Assembly: GCA_004335835.1 (NCBI GenBank) | Contig: RWJK01001135.1 | Coordinates: 1-51,750 of the forward strand | Direction: 5' to 3' | Length of the DNA stretch: 51,750 nucleotides | Source: Scenedesmus sp. ARA3 | Taxonomy: Eukaryota > Chlorophyta > Chlorophyceae > Sphaeropleales > Scenedesmaceae | Part shown: piece after piece, positions 11,676 to 23,773 of the stretch | Layout: every line of letters starts with the position of its first letter | Position numbering within the stretch: the first letter of the stretch is position 1 | The notes under the pieces: model-generated | What the model saw: the letters and a program-made list of their open reading frames with translations, nothing else | What the model was told of the DNA's origin: nothing | Databases searched by the model: none | Program-made: the position numbers and the translations under genes

Positions 11676-14600
11676 CCGAGCAGCTGCTGCTGTTGCTGCT
11701 GGTCGCTGAGGATCTTGCTGCAGATGCGTTCCATGCGCAACCTCACCTCCAGGCTTTGCTGCCTGAGCTGCTGAATCATGGCGTTGCTGCTGGCATGCCT
11801 GCGGTCCGCTTCATGCTGCTGTGCCTGCGTGCACATTAACACCAGCACAGTAGCAAGTCGCTGAGTAAGATGAGGGAGATAGGCTACACGTATCGAGTCA
11901 GGCACATCCGTTGCGTATGTCGTGCCACAATGCACGACAACAAATTGCACCACATAGTACAGGTTCAGCAAAATCACAAGAAAAGAACATTTGCGGTGAT
12001 AGACATCACGAAATTGCACGGCTCCATGCAAGCTAACAGCACCCACCCAGAAGCGTGCAGTAGCCAACATGGACTCTGCTCCAAATGCTGCGGCAGCAGC
12101 AGCAGCAGCAGCACTACTGGCAGGCTGCTGGTCCTTCACAGGGGAAGGGCTCCTGTCAGCAGCAGCCTCACTGTCGCCCTGCTCATCACTGCAACCCTCG
12201 CCTTCATACTGATCTTCATAGTCCTCGTAGTCTGAATCACCCTCCTCGCCCAGCGCACACTGCTGCTGCTGCTGCTGCTGCAATTGGCGCCGGCGGCGTC
12301 GCTGGCCAGACTGAGGCTCCTCTGCTGCATTAGTGTGGCCGCGCTGCAGTCTGCTGCTGCGTGTCCTCCTGGCTGAGCCAGGTGTGCGTGGGCCCCGCCT
12401 GCTGCTGCCGCTGCTGCTGCCACTGCTGCGCAGCGCAGATGCCGCTAGCCGCTTCAGCTTCTCAGGTGTCAGCTTCATTGCTGCGCTGCCGCTGTCGATG
12501 GCGCTGCTGAGCATGCCTGCTGCTGGCGCGCCAGGTAGCACTGCTGCTGCAGAGTAGACAGCAGTAGTTACAGCAGTGCGCGGTACCACGGCTGCCAGGT
12601 GGCCAGTGTCGAAAGCATGGCTGCGAGCCGGTGGGGATGATGCAGCTGCTCGACGTGTGGGGCTGCGCTTGGTGTTGGCGTGCAGGCGCTGCTCATAGTC
12701 GAGCTTGGCCATGCGATTGGCGGCTAGCATTGCTTGGCGGTCCTGCAGGTAAGCCTTGCCTGGGGACACATCCTGCAAGCAACGCGGCATAAACCAGCAG
12801 TTCAGTACGATCCAAAGGCTACAAGAGGACAACCAGCATGTATCTACGAAGCAGTGGGTGGAAGGAGGCCAGGGCAACGCTATGGAGCGCAGGTTTGGAA
12901 GGGGAAGATTATGTTGCAGAACACGCAGCGCTACAGTGAGCGCCCCAGGCCAGCATGGATGCGGAATGAACCACACTCACCCTAGTGCGTTGGGAGCCAT
13001 GCGGCAGCCCACCCCCTGAGCTGCGCAATGAGCGGCGCATCGCCCGCTCAGGGCTAGCACTGGCTGCCCAGCGCTCCATGCTTCTGCGCATCTCCGTGCT
13101 GCTACGCATGGCGGCTGCTGGCTGCAGCGCTGAGGTAGAGCTCCGCACAGCAGCAGCCCTATCAATGGAACGCACAGGAGACCACTCCTGCTGCTGCTGC
13201 TGCCAGGGCTCAACAGGCATTGGCGGAGCTGACCCCTGCCAGTGCTGCTGGTGCTGCTGGTCATGTAGCTGCTGCTGCTGCTGCTGCTGCTGCTGGCAGC
13301 CGTCATCCTTCAGGGACAGCCGTGAGCCCTCAGAGCTCGGGGTGAGCACGCCGCGCCAGGCGCGATCAGGCTGCCAGCCAGCCGCCTCGCGGGCAGCCAG
13401 CTGCTGCTGATGCTGCCGCGCATCCTGCAGGAAAGCAAGGCAGAGCCGTGCCAAAGTATGCTGCATTACAATGTGTCCCTGTTGAACCTGATTTTAAGGG
13501 AAGTTTTGTGCGGCATTTTAACACCGCTGATCGGCCAGAGTTGTGCGGCGTACTGCGGTGCAATCAATCGCAGCAACTGCGTTTGCCACCTGATGAGCAT
13601 GCATCCGGTACGTATTCATTGCCTAACATGCAGTTGCGCATCAAGCGACCTGGTGCTGCTGCTGGTGAACGCAGCTCACCTCACGCTGCTGCGTTGCTAG
13701 CTCCTTGATGCGCTGCCGCTGCGCTGCTGCTGCCGCCAGCTTCTGCCTCTGCTCGCGCTCTTCCTGCAGGTGCTTCTTGTGGTTGGCAGCCATGAAGCTC
13801 TGCAGGATTTGTAGCACGAAAAGAGCATACAGCAAACGCAGCAAGACAGGTGAAGCGCGTGCAACAGTGCAACTGTGTAGAGGAGCCGCGGAAATCAAGC
13901 GCGGCGCAGGAATACATGAGCACACAGTGCGCAGCAGCAACAGCAGACACTCGCTCCGCTGCTGCGAACTGCAGGGTGCACTGCTGCAAGCAGCATCATG
14001 CAAGGCGCTGCTGCGCCCCCCAGCACACTAGCTTACAAACACAGCGTTGCATGTCAGCCCTCCTCGCCTCCCACCTGCAGCTGAGCCTGCTCTTCAGGTG
14101 TGCGCTTCTTGCTCTTCAGCACCGCAGGCTGCGCAGCACCAGCAGCTGCAGCCAGCAGCCGCGCACCAGCGGAAGCCGCTGTTGCGTCAGCACTAGCGCC
14201 CGCAGCTGCAGCAGGCTGCTGCTCAGCAGGCTTTGCCCTCATGTTCTTGCGCCAGGGCTTGTCATAGTTGCCTGCTGCTGCTGCCGCTGCCGCTGCTTTC
14301 TTGCCAGCTGCTGGAGCAGGGCTAGAAGCTGCTGCTGTGTGTGCCGCTGGTCGCTGTGTATGCTTGCGCAGCTGATGGTTGTTGCCGGCCGCTGCAGATT
14401 CGCTGGAAGCAACTGCTGGTGCTGCGGCGACTGCTTGCTGCAATGGCAGATCACTTGAAGCCTGCATGTCGGAAGACGGCTCCACAGCTGCACTGCCATT
14501 ATCTGCTTCTGCTTGCTCTGCTGCTGGTGGTGCTGTTTTCTTGCTGCCTTTGACACGTGCTGCGCCCCTGCCTGCTGTTGAGCTGAAGGAAGGCAGGCTG

Positions 14601-15460
14601 TCTGCAGGATTCAACAGCTGCTGCAGCTTGGCTCCATTCCTGCCAAGAACCTTAACTGGCGCGGCAGAGCCTGCTGTTGCTGCTGCAGCAGCTCTGGCCG
14701 TTGCCGCAGGTGCAGCAGCTGGTGACAAGCTGCGCTGTCGTCTGCTGGGTGACTGCTTCCTGCCAGCCTGCTGCTGCTGTTGTTGCTGCTGTTGCGGCAT
14801 TGCTGTTGTTGTCGTGTTTGCAGACGAGTAGATTGCCTCTGCCTGCTGCCGCTCCTCCTCCAGCTTCTGAGCAAGTCTGCGTTGCCTGAGCTGCTTTAGT
14901 TTCTCCAGCTGCTGCCTTTCATGGCAGTGCAGCTGCTGCAGTGCTGCCTCCCGCTCTTTCTGGGATGGCTGTGCACTACTAGCTGCTGTTTGTGCTACGG
15001 ATGATGCAGCACTTTTGACAGTCTGCAATGAGTGAAAACAGGTCCAGACAGCGTGAGCAATACAAGTGTTTTTCCAACTACACACAGTTGGGATGGCAGC
15101 TGTAGTGTTGTTGTGCGCCAATTCAGTTAAGATGTTGAACAGCAGGCTGCAGGTGTTCGCTGGATCAAGACAGCTGATGCAGCAAACTTTGAACGTTACC
15201 ATGCATTGGCTACTTACTTTGCCAGCACTTGGCAACACTCTGCCATTTGTCCCTGCATGAGGCCTGGCTACTGTTCTGGCCGCTGCAGCACCTCCAAGTT
15301 CACCAGCGCTGCAGCTGCTGCTTCTGGTTGCAGCTGAACGTCCCGATGCTGGATGAGAAGGAACCTCAAGCGGACATAGGTCCTTGATAAGAGCAACTAG
15401 CTCCGGACTGACGCCTGGGTCTGCAGGCCGCTGCTTCCCTGTTGGCCTATCCCTCAACAT
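63..15460 (-). CDS. Giant Gln/Ala-rich coiled-coil protein with DUF4378-like C-terminus (TRM/CAP350-related), 3' partial
   Basis: Exons, 5' to 3' on the minus strand: 15460-15218, 15022-14075, 13799-13680, 13424-12981, 12772-12047, 11824-11129, 10907-9592, 9388-9114, 8836-8089, 7807-7645, 7468-6533, 6287-6144, 5857-3106, 2765-1213, 907-527, 227-63, then off the window. They sum to 3,870 codons in one open frame, and nearly all introns are phase 0. Most of the protein is poly-Gln, poly-Ala and acidic low complexity with charged coiled-coil stretches (exons at 13680, 8089, 7645 and 6144). A Y-S-x-D/E-F motif recurs. The last two exons (about residues 3720-3870) read EYITAALSQ, WLERDF, then WHKALYDAANQAL, the layout of DUF4378. 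DUF4378 occurs in plant TRM/LONGIFOLIA proteins, which recruit TON1 and share a motif with centrosomal CAP350. A microtubule-organising role is therefore inferred. The ATG at 15460 is the first in frame, and an upstream exon cannot be excluded. Exon ends are good to a few bases; the family call is moderate. Confidence 0.72.
238..282 (+). repeat. (CAG)15 microsatellite in an intron of the giant gene
   Basis: Fifteen CAG units on the plus strand give (CTG)15 in the minus-strand transcript. The tract ends about ten bases before the acceptor of the exon at 227-63, so it takes the place of the polypyrimidine tract. Confidence 0.95.
527..907 (-). other. DUF4378-like domain, first part (exon of the giant gene)
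   Basis: This 127-codon exon has an acceptor with a CTAAC branch-point-like element about 45 nt upstream and ends in a CAG|GTGGGT donor, both phase 0. After a Pro-rich lead it carries EYITAALSQ, an aromatic/acidic WLERDF segment, then DERHIWHKALYDAANQAL. This spacing matches the DUF4378 pattern of E-Y, the LFxxLE block and the LLFDxVNExL helix. The next exon (227-63) continues with an amphipathic helix containing WAKQRVRDELGLDRML, plausibly the last DUF4378 helices, before splicing out of view. Profile scoring was not possible here. Confidence 0.55.
1213..5857 (-). other. Acidic YSxDF-motif region (two large exons)
   Basis: Two exons (5857-3106 and 2765-1213) encode about 1,435 residues dominated by Ala/Gln runs, with short acidic aromatic motifs spaced through them. 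These are YSEDFE (5389-5372), YSEDFA (4969-4953), YTADEFCSDF (4508-4476), YTIDF (4091-4076), EYSDWE (near 2745) and YSMEF (2555-2536). A further GYSQDAF lies in the exon at 6533-7468. The splice joins one base (G) at the end of the first exon to GC at the start of the second. No globular fold is evident. The motifs look like short linear docking sites. Confidence 0.6.
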
Positions 15461-16371
15461 CCAGATTCCTCCGGTAATAATTCAGCAGCGAAGTTACATC
15501 AGCTTGCACCGCTTTCAGCGTCTCTTACGCGAAGAAGCATTGTTGAAGCAAGCAGACTCCCTGTTTCGGTCATGTTTGTTGTTCCGGCAGCAACTTCAAG
15601 GTCTGTAAATCATCGATTGCTTCATCAATTACGATCTTGATGTAATCCACAACTCAGCATACACGTACTGTTCTCACAGTTTTTGAATGGTCGTTACACC
15701 TGATGTTGACCATCAAAGCAGTGACCTGCGAGTATAGGATCAGCTCGGTGTGAATCGACGCCATTATTAACATTGGGCGACATCATAAGCAAGAACTCGT
15801 GTACTTTGCAAGACGAGAAGGCCGAGAGGATGCTTCAGTGCGGCGACCTCAGCAGGATTTTCTGGTGCTCCACATAGTATCGTCATGTTGCACATGTAGT
15901 CTTTCCAAAGAAGTAAAATCAGATGCTCTGCCCTGCGTAGTTGGCATCCTTGTGGTTCTCTGCTCTTCAGCCTGGATCCGGACCACACCCAGTGCACTGC
16001 CATGCCTGCTGTCTGGTATATTCAAGGGTTATAACGTGCAAGCAGGTCACTCATTTCAGGTATACCATTTCATGCAACATAATGCGTACTCACATAGCAA
16101 GAAGGGGCCCCCCAGGACCAGCATGTCTGGTGAAAGCAGACACACTGCCGAGGGCCTGCCGTATGTGGACCCCAAAGTATTACAGGTAACATCCGCTTGT
16201 GATATCTTCAACTGCATATCATCAGACCCAGCTGTGCGAGTGCGAGGCGAAGCAAGTGCACCAACGCAGCACGTGCATCAGCACCAAGAGGATGCTTCAC
16301 AGCCATCATGCATGTTGCCAACCGCACTCCACCACCGCGCCATGCGACAACGACCATCAAAACACAACTGC
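15461..16371. other. Intergenic spacer between two minus-strand genes
   Basis: This stretch must hold the 3' UTR of the MBD9-like gene and the promoter/5' UTR of the giant TRM/CAP350-like gene. It lacks the heavy CAG/CTG load of the flanking exons. No convincing gene, RNA or repeat was seen in it. Confidence 0.6.
16180..16184 (-). promoter_or_regulatory. Candidate polyadenylation signal of the MBD9-like gene
   Basis: The minus strand reads TGTAA, the usual green-algal polyadenylation signal. It lies 188 nt downstream of the stop codon at 16372, and no closer copy is present. Confidence 0.45.
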
Positions 16372-19030
16372 TCAATCATCGTCCTCGTCAGACATGGCCA
16401 GCTTGTCCCGCGCTGCGCGCGTGGGGTCCGCCTGAGCCTTGTGCTCAGCAGCCTGCCGCGCCTTGCTGCCATGGCTGCTGCCCGCCCCTGCACCACCCCC
16501 AGCATGCTGCTGCTGCTGCTGTGGATGATGATGATGCCCTGCAAGCGGCTTTCCTGCAGAGTGCTGCTTCTGCAGCTGCGTCTCCTCCTTATGCCGCTCC
16601 AGCAGCATCTTCTTGGGTGACATCAGCGCCTGCCGCGCTGCTGCTCCTGCTGAGTCAGCACGCAGCAGGCCGCTGCCACCACCACCAGCAGCAGCAGCAG
16701 CACCTCCCACCTGCAGGGTTGGCGGCGCACCAGGCCGGCCAGCGCCTGCCTTGCTGCCTGCTGCTGCTGCTGCCGGGGCTTTGCCCGACAGCGTTGACAC
16801 TGCGCCACCCAGCAAGCTCTGCAGGGCTTCTGCTTTGGAGGGCTGCTTGGTCTTCAGAGTGAGCTTGGGCTTGGGCTTTGCTGCTGCTGGTGCTGCTGCT
16901 GCTGCAGGAGCTGCTGCTGCTGGCGCAGGCGGCTGCGGCACTGCAGGTGCTGGCTCCTGCTTGTGCTCCCCTGCAGTGACAGCAGCAGCTGCTGCCGCCG
17001 GCGCAAGGGCTGCTGCTGCTGCGGCCGCGCCGCCAGCAGCCTTCTGCTTCTTTGCTGGAGGCTGCTCTGCAGGCGCCGCTGCAGCAGCAGCAGCAGCGGC
17101 TGGCGCTGCCGCCTCCAGTGCAGCTGCACTGCGCTTCTGGCTCGGGTTGGCTGCCGCCTCCTCTTGCTGCTGCTGCTGCTGCTGCTGTTCCTGCTGCTTG
17201 CTGCTGTCTGCAGGTGCAGAGTGCTGCCCAGGGTTGGTACTGCCCTTCAGGACAAGCTTCTTCCTGCCGGCTGCAGCAGCAGCAGGTGGCGAGACTGCTG
17301 CTGCTGCCGCTGCCGCTGCCTCTTCCTGCTGCTGCTGCTGGTCTGCCGCATCATCGCTGCTGACTTCATCCTCCAGTTCACTGTGAACATCAGACAGCTC
17401 CTCCGAGAACTCATCCTCATCCTCACTGTCACTGTGCTTGTGGTGTAACCGGCCGCGCTTTTTCCCTGCAGGCTTCTTCTTCTGCCCTGCTGCCGCCTTT
17501 TTTTGGCCCTGCTTTGACTTGGCCTTGCCAGCCGCCTGCTTCTGTTTTGCTGCAGGCTGCTGCCGGCCGCTGCCGCGCGTTGCAGCTCTGCCACTCCTCG
17601 TTGACTGCTGCTGCGGCACGGGATGGTGTGCTGTTGCAGCCATTGCGCGTGTAGCTGCAACAGCCGCTGCCCTTCGAGGGTAGTGGCCACCCTCCTGTGC
17701 TGCTAAAGCAGCAGCCAGCTCAGCATCCCACTGCTCCTGCTCTGCTGCTGCTGCTGCTGCTGCCGCATCGTCATCTTCCTCCTCCTCTTCACTCTCCTCT
17801 TCATAGTCAAACTCATCGTCCGAGGTGACGCGCCGCCGGCTGGCTGCTGGTGCGTCCTGCCCTCTGCTCTGCTGCGTGATTGCAGCAGCAGCTGCGCGAG
17901 CAGCAGCCCTGCCACTGCGCATCAGCAGCGCATCATCTAGCTGCTGCTGCTGCTGCTGCCGGTCCCTGCTGGAGCGGCGAGAGCCATACAGCGCTGCCTG
18001 CCGCCTGCTGCCCTGCTGCTGTTGCTGCTGCTCCTCCTCGTCATCTTCAAAATCAAACTCATCACCATCCTCGTAATCCGCATAGTGCACCTCCTGCCGC
18101 TGCCGCTTGCGCGGCAGCACCTGCATTGCCAGCCGCTGCTGCTGCTGCTTGCGCAGCTGCTGCAGCAGGTGCTGCTGCTGCTCGCTCACATCTTTGCCAG
18201 CTGCCTGCGCACGCCACGCAAGCTCCTGCGCCCGGTCTTTCTGCACCCGCGTGGGCAGACCTGGCCGCTTCGACGCCTCAAGCCCCAAAAACCGGTACCA
18301 CACCTGCGGCCAGGTCTTTACTAAACCCGGGTGCTGTGCTGGCAGGGCCCAGATCTGCCAGCCCATGCGCCAGCTGTCAGCCAGCAGCATCAAATCTAGC
18401 ATTGCAACCAGCGCAGAAAAGGCGGCAGGGCTAGCAGCAGCAGCCAGTGCATCATACCATGCCTGGCGGCGCTCTGGACTGCCCCAAAACTCATGCAAGC
18501 TGGCTTCTGGGATACTGTCTAGGAAGTGATGCAGTCGCATCCGCAGAGTAGCTGATGCAGCAGCGTCGTCTGCAGCTGCTGCTGCCGCCAGCAGCTGCAG
18601 CTGCAGCGCGGACAGCGCCTGCGGTACCAGCGCCTGCTGCTGCTGCTGCGCTGCGGTTGCTGCTGCTGCTGCTGCTGCAGCGAGCTCGCTGCCGCTGCCA
18701 TCTGCTGATGCACGCTGCTTGTACTTCAAAACCATCTTTGGGTGCCTGTTTTCTGCGGCAGGTGCGGCAGCTGCTGCTGCTGCTGCTGCTGTGCTTGGCG
18801 AGCCTGCCCTGCTGCTCTTCGGCTGCTCAGAAGCCTCCTGCTGCTGCTGAGCTGCTGCTGCTGCTGCCGCTGCCGGGGCCGGCGCAAACAGCAGCATGTT
18901 ATCTCGCACCTTCAGCAGCGCTGATTTCAAAGCTGCCTCCCTAGTGCCCTGAGGGTTTAGCCACTCGAGCAGAGCATCTACCTCAGCTAGGGTTTTGAAC
19001 ACGCCCCACGGCGGCTCATCGCCATCATCA

Positions 19031-19080
<50 letters not shown>

Positions 19081-21896
19081 ACTCTGCTGCTGCTGCCGCG
19101 GCGGCTTGGCTGCAGCAGCACCGCTGCTGCTGCTAGCCTGCAGGATCAGCCGCAGCGGACCCCTCTCAGCAGCTGCTACTGCAGCAGCTGCAGGCGTCGG
19201 CGGCGGCAGCAGCCGAGGCGGCGTGCCATCTGCTGCATCACCGCCCCCAGCAGCAGCCACTGCTGCGCGCGCTGCTGCTGCAGTGGCGCCTTGCTTTGCT
19301 GCTGCTACTGCTGCAGCTAGCTCATCAGCAGCAGCTGGCTGGACCATCACCACGCCATACGTGCCCATCATTCCAGCGCTGCTGCTGCTGCCGCCAGCAT
19401 GCCCGTGCTGCTGCTGCTGCTGATGGTGGTGGTGGCCACCCTTATGGTGCCCAGACGGCGGCTTACTGCTGCCAACAGCAGCACCCCCAGCATCCCCAGC
19501 AGCAGCAGCAGCAGCAGCAGCATTAGGAGCCCCTCCTGCAACCGGCAGCTGGCTCGTCCCTAGCAGCCAGTATGTGTTGTGGAACCGGTCCTGCCCCAGG
19601 CACAGCCGCCGCGCTGTAGCAAGCTCCATGAGCTGCTGCTGCATCGCAATGGTGCGAAGCTCTGCCTCCTCATCAAAAGGATCCTCAGCAGGGCCCTGAG
19701 CACGTGTGGCCTTGGCGCCTGCTGCCGCTGCTGCTGCTGCTGCCGCTAGGGCTTTCTTGCCTTTGCCCTTCGCACTGCTGCCTGCCGCGCTGTTGGATGG
19801 CTTGCCTGTGGACTCCTCTGCAGCAGCAACACAGGCAGCAGGTTCAGCATCTCAATCAACGCCACGGCGTAGTGCATGAGGTGGACGTGCTGGCTGAACC
19901 TCATTGGCAGCTGCGCAGACATGGAGCCCGGAGGTCCTGAAAAGAGGAGGTACTGCCACTGCTCGCAGTATCATGTGCCAGCTGCCGCGCAATGTAGGTA
20001 ATTCATGCCAGCTTCTACACGCCAAGGCACTACTAACCACATCTGCAGAAGGAGCAATATTAAATGCCGGCATTGCTTCAGATGCCTTTGCTCAAATCCC
20101 CGCCACATCTGTCAAAACCTCCTCACCTGCAGCACCCTCTGCCTTGCCACCAGAAGCAGCAGCAGCAGCACTGCCGCCGCCCTTCTTGGCTGCTGCACGT
20201 GCCTCCTTGGCTGCTGCCTTGGCTGCATCTGCTGCTTCTTTCTTGGCGCGGTTGAGCCGCTGCCGTGCCTCAGCCATGCGGCGCTTGGCCTCGCGCTTGG
20301 CCTCCATGCGCTCCTCCACAAAGCGGCGGCCTGCGCATAAATCATGCGGCGGTTTCAGATGTGTGTCAATCTCATATGCAGCAAGCCGTGTTGGTGCTGT
20401 TGAGGTATTGCCTCCATGTGATCCTCCACAAAGCAGCGTCCTGCGCACATTCGTTCAAAACACGAGTGCAGAGAAGTCATGGCCATGTCTGGCGGGAGTG
20501 TGGCGCTTGGCCTCGCGCTTGGCCTCCATGCGCTCCTTCACAAAGCGGCGGCCTGCACGGTTGCAGCAGGTTGCGAGCGGAACATGGGTTGGATGGGAAC
20601 ATCACAGGCCCAGCCAGTGCAATGCTCGCTCCTCCATGACGCAGCGCTCCCCGGGCAGTCGAACCACCTGAACCCCCTTAGCCTCTGCAACTGCACATCA
20701 TACTCCATACTATTCAGCCAGCCGCACCTGTGTTGCTAGCCGCCAGCATCTCACAAACCACCCTCCACAAGCACCCACCCACCCCATGATCCTTCCTTCA
20801 TAAGTTGAACTCGAATTGCAGTATACATTTACGCCAGCCGCACCTGTGTTGCTAGCCGCCAGCATCTCAAACAGCAGCACGTTGCAAGCCACACCCTCAA
20901 CCCAACAAGTTCCACAAGTACAACACGCATATCAACAACATCTATGATTCAGCAAGCGCACCTGTGTTGCTGGCCGCCAGCATCTCACACAGCAGCACCA
21001 GCAGGTCAAGCCGCGCAGCAGCAGGCCAGCCGCCATACGCCACAGCCCCCAGCCACTTTACACAATCACTAGTTATGCATGCGCATGCCCGCACCTCAGC
21101 AGCACTACTACAACTTCGAGGCAAGCAGCACACCTGTGTCGCTGCTCGCCATCCCCCCCTTGCTACACCCCACACTCAACACACCCGAGAACAGCAGCAC
21201 TTGAAGCAGCCCGCACCTGTGTTGCTGGCCGCCAGCATCTCACATAGCAGCACCAGCAGGTCCAGCCGCGCAGCAGCAGGCCAGGCGCCATACGCCACAG
21301 CGCCCAGCCGCTGCGCTGTGCCCACCAGCTCCCGAATGTAACACATCCCCGGCCGCGACCACGCGGCAGCATCGCTGCTGCTGCTGCTGCCGGCGAGCTG
21401 CGGTAGCTGCGCAGCAGCAGCCAGATCCCAGCTGCCCCTGCTGTTACTTTTACTTCCAGCAGCAGCTGCTGCAGCCCCACCATGTGAGGCAGGATCCGCA
21501 GCAGCATTTGCGGCAGCCTCACTGCTGCTGCTGCTGCATACCGGACAGTACCAGTCACCCTCCGGCACATCTAGCAGCGCCGGCGTAACACAATAACAGT
21601 GGTACTCGTCATTGCAGCCGTCACACAGCAGCAGCTTGGCCTTATCATCCTCCTTCCAGCACACCCTGCAGCCTGCCAGGGGGTTATAGGGCCGCTTAGG
21701 GTCCTGCAGGCCGTGGGGGTCTGTGTGCTCTGCTTCTTCTGCTTCGTTGGGCTCTGCTTCTGGCTCTGCATTGCCTTCAGCTGGAGCCACATCCTGCTGC
21801 TGCTGCTGCCGCTGAGGACTGGGGTTGTTGGAGGTGCTAGGCACGTGCTGCTGCTGCTGCTGGCTGGGTGCAGGTGCCGCTGCTGGACTGGCAGCC

Positions 21897-21932
<36 letters not shown>

Positions 21933-22906
21933 GTGCCATCCACATCCATGGCATCTGCAGCAGCACCAGCAGCACCCTGCCCTTCTGCTGTTGCTGCTGC
22001 TGCCTCAGGCTGCCCTTCAGCACCACCACCCTGACCAGCCTCACCCACTGCTGCTGCTGCTGCTGCCTCAGCCTGGCCCTCAGGCCCGCTGCTGCTGCCG
22101 GGACCCTGCTGCTCCTGCACCAGCCCTGCAGCAGCAGCCAGGCTGCTGCCAGCTGCCGCATCTGCCAGCAGCTGCTGCAGCCTCTCCTCGACTGCATCAG
22201 CCAGGCGGCTGTCTGCTGTCCTGAAGCCCTCTTCGCGGCTCATGTCAAAGGTGTTGAAGGCGTCACGCCACAGGTCGCAGGCCAGTACCACGTCGGCTGC
22301 AAGCGCCTGGTGATGCGGCAGCAGCGGCAGCAGCAGCAGCAGCGGCAGCTGGAGGTCAGCAGGATGTTGGGCGGCTGATGCTCTGCTTGCAGGCATGCAA
22401 CAGGCAGTGTCTAGGCTGCTTCTACTGCACTGCCAGCACGATGCCCTGCGGCACCTGACACACAACAGCAACTGATACCACGCTAGCTGGCTAATACCCT
22501 GATAATACCCTGTTAATACCCTGATCTGACACCTCTGCTGCAGGGTAAATGCAACCCTCTGAAGAACAAAACAATTCATAGAGGCGCCAGGTGGTTGCAC
22601 CCCCAACCCACACCCTCTGGCGCAGCCAGCCCTGCACCTGCCCAGTAACCTAACAGCAACAACTTGCAGAGCAGAAGCACGCCAGGTTGGACTGCACGTG
22701 ATATGCGCCTCAACAACAGCACCATCTATCCCCCTGATGGCTGCTGAGCTGCAAGCCCCTAGTCCGCACCTGCAGCGGCGTGCCCGTGGCTGCGTACAGC
22801 CCCTGCTCCAGCCGCGCTGCCACACTGTGCAGGTCCAGCCCGCGCGCACGGCCCAGCTTGGGGTTGAGCTCCTGGGTTGAGTTATGTTTCCAATTGCATT
22901 GATACC

Positions 22907-22954
<48 letters not shown>

Positions 22955-23737
22955 CAGGGTTAGCAGCAGCGATGGACGAGGACTGCAGCAGCAGGCCACA
23001 CATGTGTCTACAACAGCAGAGTGTGTGTGCTCAGCTGGTTGCCAATCATGCTGCTGCTGGTTTGTACACTACAAACAACTGCGTATGATGAAATTCTCTA
23101 CTTTTGCTTATGCCCCATCTGACAGTCAAGTGTAACTTGGCAAAAGACACTGCTGCTGCTATTGCTGCTGCTGCGCCGCTCACCTGTGCATAGAAACACA
23201 TGCGCGTGCCGCTGCTGTTCTTCGACTTGTCGCCCCACACAGCCACCAGCGCCTGCAGCAGCCGTCGACCCAGCAGCTGCTGCTCTGCGCTGCTGCTGCC
23301 CGGCTGCTGCTCGCCGCCTGGGACAGCAACCAGCCACATACGCGGCAAGCAGGGGACGGCAGTGCAGGGGCCAGCTTGAGGACCACGGGGCTCAAACTTC
23401 ACAGCGCAGGCATCAAAAGGCACCAAGAGCTGATTATTATTTCATGGCAAGCATATGCTGCAAGCACAAGCCATGTTATGCAGACATACTGGGGCACGGC
23501 CAGCTCCCCACTTGCACGGTTTCAAAAAGTGCAATGTACGCACCTGCAGCATCTATTTGCATGGCGTCAGCGCCGCTGGCGCCATCCTGCTGCTGCTGCT
23601 GCTGCTGCGCCTTTGCCAGCTGCTGCACCTGCTGCTCTGCTGCAGCCAGTGCGCTGGCATCATCCAGCATCATGAGGCACTCTGCTGCTGTCTCGCTGCT
23701 GCCCTGCAGGTGCATGAGAAAGTGGGGGCAGTTGCAT

Positions 23738-23773
<36 letters not shown>

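Noticed and set aside
11825..12046. Apparent hydrophobic, membrane-like segment in the open frame between two exons of the giant gene
   Set aside because: The region is AT-richer, has a CTGG|GTGGGT donor at 12047 and a GTGCACGCAG acceptor at 11824 in matching phase. It is an intron that happens to stay open.
16613..17386. Plus-strand open frame of 257 codons in the MBD9-like gene
   Set aside because: It is antisense to exon 8. The composition mirrors Gln/Ala codons and there is no start context or splice logic.
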